Shown: one piece after another, positions 8,241 through 17,444 of the stretch | How positions within the stretch are numbered: position 1 is the stretch's first letter | Layout: the number at the start of each line of letters is the position of its first letter | Origin: Acrasis kona | Taxonomy: Eukaryota > Heterolobosea > Eutetramitea > Acrasida > Acrasidae | Assembly (NCBI GenBank): GCA_026419775.2 | Contig: JAOPGA020001814.1 | Coordinates: forward strand, 1 to 22,209 | DNA: 22,209 bases | Direction: 5' to 3' | The notes under the pieces: model-generated | Told to the model about the DNA's origin: nothing | Database searches by the model: none | What the model saw: the letters and a program-made list of their open reading frames with translations, nothing else | Made by a program: the position numbers and the translations under genes

Positions 8241-11200
8241 ATGAAACGGTCTTTTAATGTTGTTTCTGACCCTCGGGACGTATGTTCGTAAAGACACTTA
8301 GTGAATTATTCTTTTGAGCAAAAACATGTAGACAGCGTGGGTTGTAACCTTCATTTTTATGTTCAAGAAATTTTTAGATTCAACCAAACATACATGATTG
8401 ACTTACCGTTAGACGATGATTTCAAGGATCGTGAGGAGAAGTTTAAAAGTGGGAATGGTCGTTATGGGTTCGAGCTAGTGCAATTGTACTTGGATAAAGC
8501 AGAGGATATGCTTTTTAGGCAATCAAATAGGTCTGGTGCACTTTTCATGGTAAAGAAGGCTGAACAAGTAATCAACAAACGGGCTACTCAAGAACCAGGG
8601 AATAAAAGGATGAGGTTACCTTCAATATGTCAGAAACTTACAGTCGAGAGGTACATTGCATGCATATGTGATGGTAAATCAGGAAGAGAAATGTCCCATC
8701 TCTACGATGCCTCTTTCAAGTATCTAAAATCAACCTGGGATCACGTACGAGTACACCCCGATGCAATTGATGACATTGGTATTGTAGAACACATTTTGAA
8801 CTCGCTCGTTCAATTTTCAGGCTGTGTAAATAAAATAATATCAGTTAGATTGGACCAGTTGAAGAATGGTTCCCGCACAGGTTCACAAAAATTGGATTCA
8901 CATTTTTTCACCGAGCAGGAGCGAACTTCTTTTCAAAATCACGATGATATGATTCAAAAACTTTTTACTTTTATTGACTCTTCCCAACTTATCTGTCGAG
9001 AGGCATTTAATCTTATACAAAATGTCACCACTACAAATGTTGACAAGGTCGTTGTAGGAATGCTACATTCTAGCTCTATGCTGTCTATGATTCTCACAAC
9101 CAAGGCCTCAGTAAATAAAAAGTCGTCCCTTAAACATTTGCAGGAAGCTGTTGATGTTTTGGAACAAGGGTTTACATTTTCTGATGGCCACATTGCTAAA
9201 CGTGCAGCGCTACTTGAAAATTCAGATGTGGCTTATCACATAAAGAATAACCGCAAAGAGATTGCTCTCCTGCTAATGCGCACAAAAGATTTCGAAAGGG
9301 CAGAGTTGATCATCCATAAAACTGTCAGAATGTTTCCCGATGATGTTGGTTTGTTTGTTGACTTCTATTTCTTGCTCGTTGATGTTGAAAAAAAGTGTAG
9401 TCTAACTTCTGCAAAAACATACAAAGTTTGTACGACGGCTTTTGAAAAGATTGATAATTACATGAGACATGCCTCAGAGCGTATTGATAAAATGTGTCCA
9501 CTGAGTGAGACATGCATTGATGGGCAAGTTTTTACAAAACAAACATTGAAGAAATTTTACCGTGAACGCAACAATAACGAAGAATTATTTAGAAAGTCTA
9601 TTCGTCTAGTTTCTGAGGCCCGGACAAGGAAGTCTGGATTGTCAGAGAACTCATATATGGAGATGTTTACGGCCCTCCTACAACTAAAGGATTCTCCTTT
9701 GTGCGAATCTATTCAAGATGCTTATTATGATCTACACCAATTTGAGGAGGAAGTCAAGTTTGGTCGCATTCCATTGTCGGCTCAATGTTATCTCGAGTCG
9801 GAGATGTGTTATAGAAGACAAATGGATTTAAATGAACTAAAGACAAGTCTTAAAGAGATGGAACATGTTTTAAAAACATGCGTAGACTTTAATGAGGTAC
9901 TAAATGGTGGTAACAAACCCACCGTTCGCTTTGTGTTGGTTTATTTTGAGACTCTATCGTTGTATTGTAGGAGGTGTCTAAAAAGCGACGTCAACTTGAC
10001 CAAGTATGACGAACAAATCCAATCTGTAATTGAAGTTTTGGAGAAACACAAACTTGACTCCATCACTCAAGTTACACATCCTCTGTCCCAACCCATTTGT
10101 AAAGCACTTCTTTATTTGTCTCTTGTATGTTCCGATCCAATTGAATCCAAAAGGTTCTCTAGAAATCTTTTCGCAAACATTTTACATGAATCCGAACAAA
10201 CATTGACCATTCGCATTAATTTGTTTGATGTAACGGAGATGGTAAATGTAGCAACCAAAATGAGCGCAACCATACAAGATAAGAACAAACAACCAAACCT
10301 AAAGAAGAGACTAAGACAGGTCGTAGATGAAGAAGAAACTGACCTACCTACACAAATTGAGAAGGAAGTCAAAAATCTGCAGGTGGAGGGATTACCATTC
10401 TTGTGTCCTGAAGAAGATCGCAGAATCAAAACAACCCACAAAAAACACCAATCACTATTAGAGTTAGGTAGGCGCAGGAAAATCCAAAAACTGACTGATG
10501 ATGATTACTTTTCAACAACAAACCAAATGGAGTCAAGCACAATTAACCGCATAAAATCAACTGGGACAAAAAGCAGAGCAGCAGTTGAAGTTGACCTGAC
10601 ACTCATTAAAGAACCAGAACCTTTTACTTTATCAATACCCGAAAAGTCACCAAGACCGAATCAATCATTACCTCAATCACCAGTCACATCAAAAAAAAGA
10701 AGATTAATATCTACTCCTCCAAGACCTCAGCCCATTAGTACTTTTGAAAAATCACCAAACACATCAAGATTAATTAACAATTCAAAATCACCAAGAAACT
10801 CCGTTAACTCTCCGTCAACTCCTTCCAAGACTTTTGTTAAAAGCATGATTCAAAAATCACCAACTGTTAAAGTTCCATTTATTCCTACAAAACCATCGCC
10901 AAAACCATCACCAAAGGTCAAAGTACCATTTGTGCCTCCAAAACTGCCTCCATCTCCCATGAAGGATCCTTCGCCATTGTTTTCTGAAAAGTTAAAAGCA
11001 CTCGGTATCTCTCACTCCCAGTCATCCCTTAAACCACCACCCGTCATACTGCAGTCACCTGAAAAAGTTTCACCAGCGAGGCGTCCTCCTATTATTCCTC
11101 CAAAGACATCACCTGCAGTCAAGAATGTTCAAAACTCTCCTTCCGTACCTTTTGTCCCGAAGGCTTCACCTGTAAGAAGACAATTATTCGGACCTCAAGC

Positions 11201-11330
11201 AGAAGTCGTTACGATTCCATCTGAAATGTCTTTTTCTTGTGTAATGTGCGATGCTAGTTTCAAGTCAGAAGATGAAAGGGACAAGCATGTCGATACTTGT
11301 GTCAGTGATGATTTCTTTGACGACATTTGA
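8241..11330 (+). CDS. large helical (TPR-like) protein with Ser-Pro-rich linker and C-terminal UBZ4-like zinc finger
   Basis: Main exon 8378-11330, ending in TGA. The start is uncertain. I favour a small exon 8241-8287 (MKRSFNVVSDPRDVC) joined across a 90-nt intron in phase 2, giving 999 residues. The alternative is ATG at 8394 (MIDLPLDDDF). Residues about 15-640 are almost wholly helical with TPR-like helix pairs (KAEDMLFRQSNRSGALFMVK, LLMRTKDFERAELIIHKTVR). From about 730 to 960 there are more than a dozen Ser-Pro sites, many followed by basic residues (KSPRNS, QKSPTVKV, KASPVRR), suggesting CDK or MAPK control. Near the C-terminus CVMCDASF, then HVDTC gives a C2HC finger like Rad18-type UBZ4, which binds ubiquitin. 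The overall family is not recognised. A DNA-repair or cell-cycle adaptor role is inference. An AATAAA signal follows the stop. Confidence 0.8.
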
Positions 11331-11367
11331 TTGTAAAATAAAAAGTTTTGCATTAAAATTATTTTCT

Positions 11368-12507
11368 TTATAAAAATTCATCATCTGGTAGTGAAAGTGA
11401 TCTTCCTCTTGTGTCATCGAACTCATTTGTGGGTAACTCCATCTGTTGATAGCGCTGTTGTCTCTTTCTAATGTATAGAGCCACGCCAAATGCTACTCCA
11501 CATACTATGCCCATACCAAGTAGAACGGCCAATATAATAAAACTTAACGACCTATTATCTGGCTTGTTGTCTTGAGTTACAAAAGTGATTTTTTCAATTT
11601 CAAATTTCTTTCGATCCGGAACACCAAAGTATGCATGTGAGACAAATATTTCACCTTCACGAACAGCGGCTGTGGTTGGATTAGGATATTGACTCGTAAA
11701 AGTGCTTGCTACGGTTGCACTTTTCCATCCGTCTATTGATTTTAACAACCAGATGGTTTTGGCGGAATTGCCGACAACAACAAGGGAGCCATCAGATAAA
11801 AGAGTTAAGCCGTCGATTCCCGGTAATAATTGGGTATCGACTGTTGTAACGGAAGAAGTAGAAATATCAACTTTGTACAATAATTGTTTTGAAGTGTGAC
11901 CAACAAGTAGAACGTTTTGGTTCTTTACATACTCAATTCCATTAAGACCAATTTCGCCAACTTGTGTCAACCATCTTTGATCTTGAACAAAAATTGATGG
12001 GGTGCTACTTCCATCAATAATCCAAATAATGTTACTCGAAGAGCCAGTGACGTAAGCATTACCACTTCCATCGCTTACAACATCATTCGGCATGACTGTG
12101 CCGTTAAACCCAGTTCGGGTGTAATTTGATAAAACTACTAGGTTGTTCACCTTTGCAGTGTCAAGGTTGATTCGAGCGACAGAATCAGAATTGCAAGCAA
12201 GTAATTCGTTTCTACTTGTATCAATGTGTAAACCTCTTGTTGAAGTCAATCGGCTGTCGTTTGCAAAGATTTTTGTGGTGCCATCAATTTGAACACTGTA
12301 AATAGATCCCAAAGTTGTTGATGATAATAGAAAACCGTAAGCCTCGTGATATTCAATCCCCTGCACAATTAAAAATCAACCACAAATCAAACTTACCTCT
12401 GGGTATAGTTTGTCTACAGACACCGTTATAACATTTGGTGTTTCCCCGCAAACAAGACAAGCACAGATGACTATTGAGAGCAAGTAGGGGAGGAACGCGT
12501 GGGACAT
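11368..12507 (-). CDS. type I membrane protein with extracellular SMP-30/NHL-like beta-propeller
   Basis: Two exons: 12507-12397 and 12360-11368, with a 36-nt intron (GTAAGT...TGCAG) in phase 0, giving 367 residues. Exon 1 supplies a signal peptide (MSHAFLPYLLSIVICACLVC) that the long second exon lacks. The ectodomain (about 25-300) has repeated strands of SMP-30/gluconolactonase or NHL propellers (GLHIDTSRNELLACN, MPNDVVSDGSGNAYVTGSS, GLNGIEYVKNQNVLLVGHTS, IDGLTLLSDGSLVVVGN). Plant and protist proteins of this type are annotated as SMP-30-like. A transmembrane helix follows (SFIILAVLLGMGIVCGVAFG), then RKRQQR and a short acidic cytosolic tail (LSLPDDEFL). Ligand or reaction is unknown. It is convergent with the preceding gene, the stops being 37 bp apart. 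Confidence 0.85.
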
Positions 12508-13812
12508 TTCGTGGTCAACTAGTTTTATTTCGAACGATTCAGCGCAAAAAGTGGTGCGGGTTTGTGTGTGACATCAGCACGTTGCCAAGTTCTTATCATC
12601 AAAGAAATACCTTAGAGCAATCCCTTGTAGCGGATATATTTCTGGAACGAATTAGCATGCATAAGTGTCAACAAGAACGAAAAACATTTTGAACTCATTT
12701 GAGTATTTTTATTTTAACACTTGATCAATTCCGTAATCACATTATGCAACAGAATTTACAGTCATTGAGACCAACTAAAAAATCAAATCAGCAGATATGT
12801 TTGCTCAGCAAAAAATACTAACCATTCTAGCTCAATATACAGCGATCTAATACATCCAATAATAAGTAAATTTGTTTAATTTATTATAGTACATTGTATT
12901 CTCTCTCTAGTGGCCAGAAGATTTAATTCCGTTCATTACCAATTATAAATGTCAATATCTCGGCAGAGATGTTCTTTTTTTCAATGATTACCTCGTCGCG
13001 TCATCATTCGGTTTATATGATTTGTTTCTTATGCTTGTTCGGTTGGGAATGTTGATTCAATTCTAATGGAGGTAAATGTTCACTCTACGTTAATTTGAAA
13101 TACACTTCTTTACATCTTTTGCGGTTGTGCCACACGAGTTACTGATTGGGCGAACGATTAAATGTGATGAATTATATTCCAATTCGTTTCGGCCATCCAA
13201 CAAAACCGAATGTGATCAAGATGCAAATTGATTTGCTAATCAATAAGCAAGACAAGTAGAATGATTCGCTTCGGCATGTGTAGGGCGATTTAGATTTTTT
13301 GACGCAAAGTTGAATGTGAATTGTGTCGATTATGACTTTTGTCGAAATGAGCTGAAGGTGTAATTCTTCTTTACGGCAATTGCATGACTCTTGATGATTT
13401 GCCTCCCGCATATGAGCATATATCTGGTTTTGTATCAAAGTTGAAAATGACATCTAGTGGATCCATTGCTGCTCATGGTGATCCATTGCTGCTGATGGAA
13501 TTTGTCAATAATTGAATCCGATCAAAAATAATTGTTGAAAATCCAATTCACAATTTCTGAACTTGACTTGATAAATTAGTGGTGAGCATCAAATGTCAAT
13601 CGTCGGTAAATTAATTCGATCAGAATTCATCCACAATTGAATCCTACATAACATTTCTTGAAGATTTCAACTTTTTGGAGTCCCAACTCGCAGGATTCTA
13701 TACAGCCATTTAAATGTTTCAGCACACGTCCTTCAGAGCTATTGTATGCATCAAGTAGTCTATGTTGTTTGTTTATATATGTAAAAAATTTTTCTAATAA
13801 AGCTTTTCGCAG
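12508..13812. other. gene-poor AT-rich stretch
   Basis: About 1.3 kb with no gene I can support. The first 200 bp should hold the promoter of the minus-strand propeller gene. A 44-codon open frame at 13384-13515 (+) has a coding look (MTLDDLPPAYEHISGFVSKL) and contains a tandem 20-bp duplication, but no splice context or homology makes it a gene. Another short coding-like reading (EDFNFLESQLAGFYTAI) ends near 13710. Confidence 0.5.
13460..13499. repeat. tandem 20-bp duplication
   Basis: Two adjacent copies of gatccattgctgctcatggt, differing at two positions (C/G at position 15 and the last base). The unit is not a multiple of three. Confidence 0.85.
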
Positions 13813-13955
13813 AATGCAGATCTACTCCTCCTGAGGTTGAATTGACTTCCTTTTACAAGGTTAACAATCACTTACAACTCAACACGCTACTTCAAGATAT
13901 TTTGAAGAATATCAAGCTTATCAAGACCGATGACGAGATGTGCACGAACTCGTAA
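13813..13955 (+). pseudogene. 3' exon-like fragment of an unknown gene
   Basis: Follows an acceptor-like TTTTCGCAG and a branch-like CTAAT. The 47-codon frame ends in TAA and reads as charged helix (ELTSFYKVNNHLQLNTLLQD, then KNIKLIKTDDEMCTNS). The composition is coding-like and unlike the surrounding AT-rich DNA. No convincing upstream exon in matching phase was found, so this is either the last exon of a gene with a long or unusual intron, or a relic. Confidence 0.35.
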
Positions 13956-14212
13956 ATTGTATGTGGTTGGTGTTGGGGAGAGTTTACATCACGTTGCATG
14001 TTTTAATTTCTTAAAACAATGCTGTTTTGTCGAAGGCACTACGTTGATTGGATGACTGGAGTTAATCAATGGAATTATACACATCAGAAAACTTTTTAAA
14101 AGCTTAGTCATTTTACGAAATTATTTATTATGATACATGCATGCTGAGTGTTATTTCAAATTGTGAGACCTTCAAACAACAGACTTGCCTTTAAGTCTTT
14201 GTACAGGTTTGT

Positions 14213-14537
14213 TCACCTTTCCATTAAACAGCTAATCCTTTCTCCTTCACAACCAGCAGTATATGACCCATTGATACGGTCAATTATAAAACTGAAAGTT
14301 CGGTGGACTTGTGTATTGAAATTTAATAGATTGAAGGCGATTAACAACATCCTCTGCAAAGATGGATTTGAGATTTTCGATGGCGGTCATTACAATCTTG
14401 GGATTACGTAACAACCTTGTTTGATTGATAATATAGTTCATAGATGTTATCGTCTGCGTCTATGACATGAATAATTTTGTTCCGACCGCTACTTCGAATC
14501 CAATGAATTCAGCGAACGACTTCTTATTGTAATCCAT
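14213..14537 (-). CDS. hypothetical spliced gene or gene remnant next to the hAT fragment
   Basis: Three coding pieces join in phase 0 through a 33-nt intron (14492-14460, GTAGCG...CATAG) and a 40-nt intron (14393-14354, GTAATG...TGCAG). The exons are 14537-14493, 14459-14394 and 14353-14213. The 83-residue product begins MDYNKKSFAEFIGFE, continues SMNYIINQTRLLRNPKIR and NTQVHRTFSFIIDRINGSY, and ends CLMER before TGA. That TGA could be skipped if GTGAAC acts as a donor. Each join opens a long frame in both partners, which argues against chance. No family is recognised. The hAT fragment begins immediately upstream, so this may be the 3' part of a gene whose 5' end lies at 15243. Confidence 0.45.
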
Positions 14538-14577
14538 CTTGAAGGTATTACAAATTGTATTTCTTCTCTTGACAATA

Positions 14578-14952
14578 ATGCCCAAAAGGTCCCATGACGG
14601 TAGCAAAAAAAAGCCTATCAAAAAATCCACACAACGACCTAAACTTGATTCTGCCATAAAACTCGTTGCAAAGTATTTCAACCAAGAACCACCCAAACTT
14701 GAACGAGGAGATGTATTACGAAATGAATTCTATAAGGCAGACTTGCCCATTCATAAGGGCGCACCATCGATGGAATTGTTTGGTCTGTTGTCCCAAGTAG
14801 CAAGAGAGTTCTTGGCTGTCCCAACAGCATCAGTATCGTGTGAGCGATTGTTTAATTCAGGACGTGACATTCTATCACTACGGCGCCAATCTATGAGTGC
14901 GAGTACATTTAGAAGTTTGATGATTATGAAAGATCATTATAAACATCAATAA
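14578..14952 (+). pseudogene. hAT transposase C-terminal dimerisation domain (fragment)
   Basis: Frame from the first ATG (MPKRSHDGSKKK) to TAA at 14952, 124 residues; it is open further upstream to about 14539. LLSQVAREFLAVPTASVSCE, then RLFNSGRDILSLRRQSMS matches the hAT dimerisation signature (LAxxxLAIPxTSxxSERxFSxxGxIxxxxRxxL). The upstream BED finger, DDE catalytic core and insertion domain are absent, so it cannot encode an active transposase. A basic N-terminal stretch (KKKPIKKS) could localise it to the nucleus if expressed. Confidence 0.8.
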
Positions 14953-14989
14953 AGTAATTTTATTTCCAATATAATTGTATAGCAATATT

Positions 14990-15129
14990 ATCCGAATATT
15001 CGAATACGAATACGGATAAATTTGTATTCGAATTTTTATTCGAAGAACCTTATCTGAACTACATTATTCGAATACGTTTACAACAAATATTTATTCGAAT
15101 CTGTTCGAATGTATTCGTGCCGAGCCCTA
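14990..15129. repeat. subterminal TATTCGAATA repeats and right TIR of the hAT element
   Basis: Several copies of ATTCGAATA/TATTCGAAT in both orientations in 140 bp, ending in gtattcgtgccgagcccta. The palindromic core TTCGAA recurs with changing spacers. Confidence 0.75.
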
Positions 15130-15243
15130 CCGATTTCTTTGTTCGCGAATATAAAGAGTTACTTTGGGTGGTAGGTAATCAGTGGGCAATCCAAGCGCAA
15201 TGAATATTGCCATTGATACAACGATTAAATGTCTTAGAGCCAT
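15127..15243 (-). pseudogene. 5' end of a secreted-protein gene cut by the hAT terminus
   Basis: ATG at 15243 opens a 38-residue frame with a good signal peptide (MALRHLIVVSMAIFIALGLP) followed by TDYLPPKVTLYIREQRNR. The stop codon TAG is itself the first three bases of the hAT right terminal repeat (TAGGGCTCGG). The frame therefore ends exactly at the transposon boundary. This is the pattern expected for an insertion into an exon. The remainder of the gene may be the minus-strand exons at 14213-14537 on the other side. Confidence 0.55.
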
Positions 15244-15287
15244 GTTTTATATTTAAATTCCAAACAAAAAGTAATACAATAGAAGGT

Positions 15288-16226
15288 TTATTTGTTTTGA
15301 TTTTTTATGTTCCTGTGCTCTCTTGTGGTGAATCCAACATGGTGCAATCGGAGGACTATTATAAAAATAGTGCCTGGTATATTATGCTCCACATAAAAAT
15401 CCACCAGGTTATTATCGAACCTCGCTCTATACCTGCTCCTTGATCCATGCTGCACTGGTGCAATGGAGTTGTCATTGGCCCAAGGCAATTCCTTGAGTAA
15501 AAATACATCAATCGCCAATAGAGCCGTCTTCTCAACAGGAATTCCAAGTATATTAGTCGCACTGCACAATACTGGAATCCCAGAGTTGAACAACAAGTAC
15601 TCTGTGTCTAGACAGCCAGCATACTCGTGAGTTACGACAACTGGGAAGGCGATCGTAACTCCAACTGGCTTTGGATATACCGGGAGGTTTGGAATGTTGG
15701 CAGCAGCAGGTAGTGGAGGATTGCCCTCTGCCTGAATGTCAATCCGATGCACGATTACTACAGGACCGCCTATCTCGAACCATACTGCGTATTCTTGTCC
15801 TGGCACAGTACCAACACCGTCTGTCACAATGCAATGCACTGTGCGCTTGGATCCTCGCGTTAGTATAGAATTATACCCTGTTATGGTAACAGGGGTATAT
15901 GTTTGGGTCCTAACGGCACCCAAGTAGTCCGCTTCGACTAAAGTCATTATCGCAATCCTCACCAATGGAGGTAGCGACAATGGCAACATGTAGTGTTGAC
16001 CACTGTTACTTATCAGTATTATATTCATTGATACCAGAGTGTTGGCGTTTAAGGACACAGACATGCCAAATGTACTTCTCTGCTTGCCCTTCATTTTTTT
16101 GTGTTTGGTCTCTATATGATGTGACATTTCATCAACGTATATCTCCAAATCAAACTCATCATCGTCAGACACATCCACTTCTGTAATATCAGAATTATCG
16201 AATCCCATGATCACTTCAGTAGTCAT
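15288..16226 (-). CDS. orphan beta-rich protein, 312 residues
   Basis: Long uninterrupted ORF of about 940 nt, very unlikely by chance in this AT-rich zone. The N-terminus is acidic then basic (EVDVSDDDEFDLEIYVDE, then KHKKMKGKQR). The remaining 250 residues are rich in Val, Ile, Thr and Pro with alternating strand patterns (TQTYTPVTITGYNSIL, YPKPVGVTIAFPVVVT), suggesting an all-beta fold. There is no signal peptide and no recognised motif. TATAAAAG at 16242-16235 lies only 9 nt before the first ATG and 27 nt before a second in-frame ATG at 16208 (MGFDNSDITEV), so the second Met may be the true start. It lies between two mobile-element regions and could belong to a mobile or virus-derived element, but nothing in the sequence proves that. 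Confidence 0.6.
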   Translation of the reverse strand: MTTEVIMGFDNSDITEVDVSDDDEFDLEIYVDEMSHHIETKHKKMKGKQRSTFGMSVSLNANTLVSMNIILISNSGQHYMLPLSLPPLVRIAIMTLVEADYLGAVRTQTYTPVTITGYNSILTRGSKRTVHCIVTDGVGTVPGQEYAVWFEIGGPVVIVHRIDIQAEGNPPLPAAANIPNLPVYPKPVGVTIAFPVVVTHEYAGCLDTEYLLFNSGIPVLCSATNILGIPVEKTALLAIDVFLLKELPWANDNSIAPVQHGSRSRYRARFDNNLVDFYVEHNIPGTIFIIVLRLHHVGFTTREHRNIKNQNK

Positions 16227-16234
16227 ATTATGTT

Positions 16235-16242
16235 CTTTTATA
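16235..16242 (-). promoter_or_regulatory. TATA box of the orphan ORF
   Basis: Minus-strand TATAAAAG. Its distance of 27 nt to the ATG at 16208 fits a short leader starting near that codon better than use of the first ATG at 16226. Confidence 0.4.
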
Positions 16243-16291
16243 ATAATTAAACAGTTAAGTCTCGAGACCTGCCAACCAAAATAGACTTTTT

Positions 16292-16540
16292 TCTAATCGC
16301 GGCGGAAAAAGTGGTGGTCAATTTCGCAAAATTCAGTGGACACCACCGGGACAAATTTGACTTTGTGTTTACCACCAATAAAATTCCACCAGTGGCAACC
16401 ACCGGTAATATCCATCAAATAGTGGTAACCACCAGTGGTATTAGCATCGAAGTGGAAAACACCACAGGATTTTGGTGGATGGCACTAGTGGCAAGCAGGG
16501 TTATCATAATATAGTGGTAGACACTCAGTGGTCGTCGCTG
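16292..16540. repeat. left subterminal ACCACCAGTGG repeat cluster
   Basis: About ten copies of CCACC, GTGGT or joined inverted forms such as CACCAGTGG in 250 bp, forming many small hairpins. This is not coding on either strand. Confidence 0.7.
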
Positions 16541-16611
16541 ATCGTTATGAAGCTTTTGGGTGTTGGAATGGCGTAGAAGGAAGCAAGAAAATTGATTTCA
16601 AGATAATTAAT

Positions 16612-16797
16612 TTATTCGTGAACATCAGACTTTCGCGAATCTTCATCTATAACTGGATTGCCCAGACCCTTGGTTTGGTGATCCTTGAGAACCTTCTCCA
16701 TTTCTTCTGGGGTCATTCCAAACTTTCCTGCAACATCCTCCATCTCATTAGTCTTGGCCACATTCTTTGCCTGTCTCTTCTTTCCTTCATTGTATCG
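16612..16797 (-). pseudogene. exon-like fragment, helical C-terminus of unknown protein
   Basis: Starts after an acceptor-like ACATTAG. Reads RYNEGKKRQAKNVAKTNEME, then DVAGKFGMTPEEMEKVLKDH, then NPVIDEDSRKSDVHE and TAA. Composition is strongly coding-like. The same frame upstream (16801-16878, NAWNEEKVWDVDSSRRLF) is interrupted by one TAG. Another frame (WCPEVMLGMKRKCGMLIHQD, then GSFGPAVKKN) is also open there. It is either the last exon of a spliced gene carried by the element or a decayed gene. The function is not recognised. Confidence 0.4.
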
Positions 16798-16971
16798 CTA
16801 ATGTTTTTTTTCACGGCTGGACCGAAAGAGCCGTCTTGATGAATCAACATCCCACACTTTCTCTTCATTCCAAGCATTACTTCAGGACACCATGGTCTTT
16901 TTTAAAATTAGTTGACCTACTTCCATTTCCCGTTGACGCTGAACATCCTTTACAAAAAAACAGAAAATGAA

Positions 16972-17300
16972 GTATCTTCCATCATCAAACGCTTTGTGGA
17001 TTTGTACAAAACAAAAACCCTGTGTGATTTCCGCGCGAAACTAGGACTTAACGTGATAGTGCTCAAAAGGTTTTGTATGGTAAGTGCAGAAAAGCGACTT
17101 GCCGGTGAATCAACCAGAACAGGAGAGATTTATGCTACGAAAATAACAGAAGTTCTAGATACANTAAGATGGAATTATCATGAGACAGTGAAGCAAAAAG
17201 AAACAATGTTANTCAATTTATTTGAACATTTTATTAAAATACCATTCTTTAATGTTGATGTTCCATTCACTTGCAGCGTACATGGCCAGAGAATGCTTTG
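16972..17300 (+). pseudogene. coding-like fragment inside the 16292-17444 element
   Basis: Follows an acceptor-like AAAAACAG. The frame reads NEVSSIIKRFVDLYKTKT, then AKLGLNVIVLKRF, EKRLAGESTRTGEIYATKIT and NLFEHFIKIPFFNVDVPF. It is open through two ambiguous bases (n at 17164 and 17212) and runs on into the right subterminal repeats, where it loses coding character. No start codon in good context and no family were identified. It is probably part of the element's own decayed gene. Confidence 0.4.
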
Positions 17301-17309
17301 TTTTACGGT

Positions 17310-17444
17310 TGTCACCACCAATCGTACACATCGTGGCACACACCAAGTGTCAACCACCGTCGGTTATACCCACCAAGTGTAAACCATCATCTGTCGATAA
17401 CACTTGGTGTAGGATGCCACCCACCAAAACCAGCGCCGATTAGA
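17310..17444. repeat. right subterminal CACCAAGTGT repeat cluster
   Basis: Two copies of CACCAAGTGT plus the inverse ACACTTGGTG, with nearby ACCACC units. It mirrors the cluster at the left end of the element in inverted orientation. Confidence 0.65.

Larger units (their letters stand above)
14539..15129 (+). mobile_element. 5'-truncated hAT DNA transposon
   Basis: Contains the C-terminal end of a hAT transposase followed by an AT-rich subterminal region and a right terminal inverted repeat. Read inward from 15129 on the minus strand, the TIR is TAGGGCTCGGCACGAATAC, a typical hAT-like end. The TATTCGAATA palindrome repeats between 14990 and 15115 are the sort of subterminal repeats transposases bind. 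No matching left TIR or 8-bp target duplication (CCGATTTC expected) was found upstream, so the 5' half is missing. Confidence 0.7.
16292..17444. mobile_element. probable DNA element with imperfect terminal repeats and CCACC/GTGG subterminal repeats
   Basis: The left end begins TCTAATCGCGGCGGAAAAAG. The right end, read inward on the minus strand from 17444, begins TCTAATCGGCGCTGGTTTTG. The two share TCTAATCG and a following G/C-rich then homopolymer pattern. Both ends are dense in related motifs: left CCACCAGTGGCAACCACCGG and AGTGGTAACCACCAGTGGT, right CACCAAGTGTCAACCACCG and ACACTTGGTGT. The middle holds coding-like pieces on both strands and two ambiguous bases (17164, 17212). Target-site duplications are not evident and the superfamily is not recognised. 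Confidence 0.45.

Noticed and set aside
8954-10441. Minus-strand ORFs opposite the large helical gene
   Set aside because: They lie wholly inside an intact 1000-codon gene with clear domain content.
12474-12692. Plus-strand 72-codon ORF
   Set aside because: Overlaps the signal-peptide exon of the minus-strand propeller gene and has no start context or homology.
13270-13295. Left terminal repeat for the hAT element at tgtagggcgattt
   Set aside because: Only seven bases match the right terminal repeat and the following sequence does not.
13172-13453. Minus-strand 93-codon ORF
   Set aside because: Cys/Ser/Ile composition typical of random AT-rich sequence, with no splice or domain support.
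14461-14500. tRNA-like TTCGAATCC box
   Set aside because: No acceptor stem or D-arm pairing around it. The sequence is explained by the minus-strand exon.
15671-16186. Plus-strand ORFs opposite the orphan gene
   Set aside because: Several short overlapping frames antisense to one long ORF with its own TATA box.
16801-16817. 17-nt intron GTG...CATTAG on the minus strand
   Set aside because: Half the size of every other intron here. A longer intron or a decayed frame is simpler.
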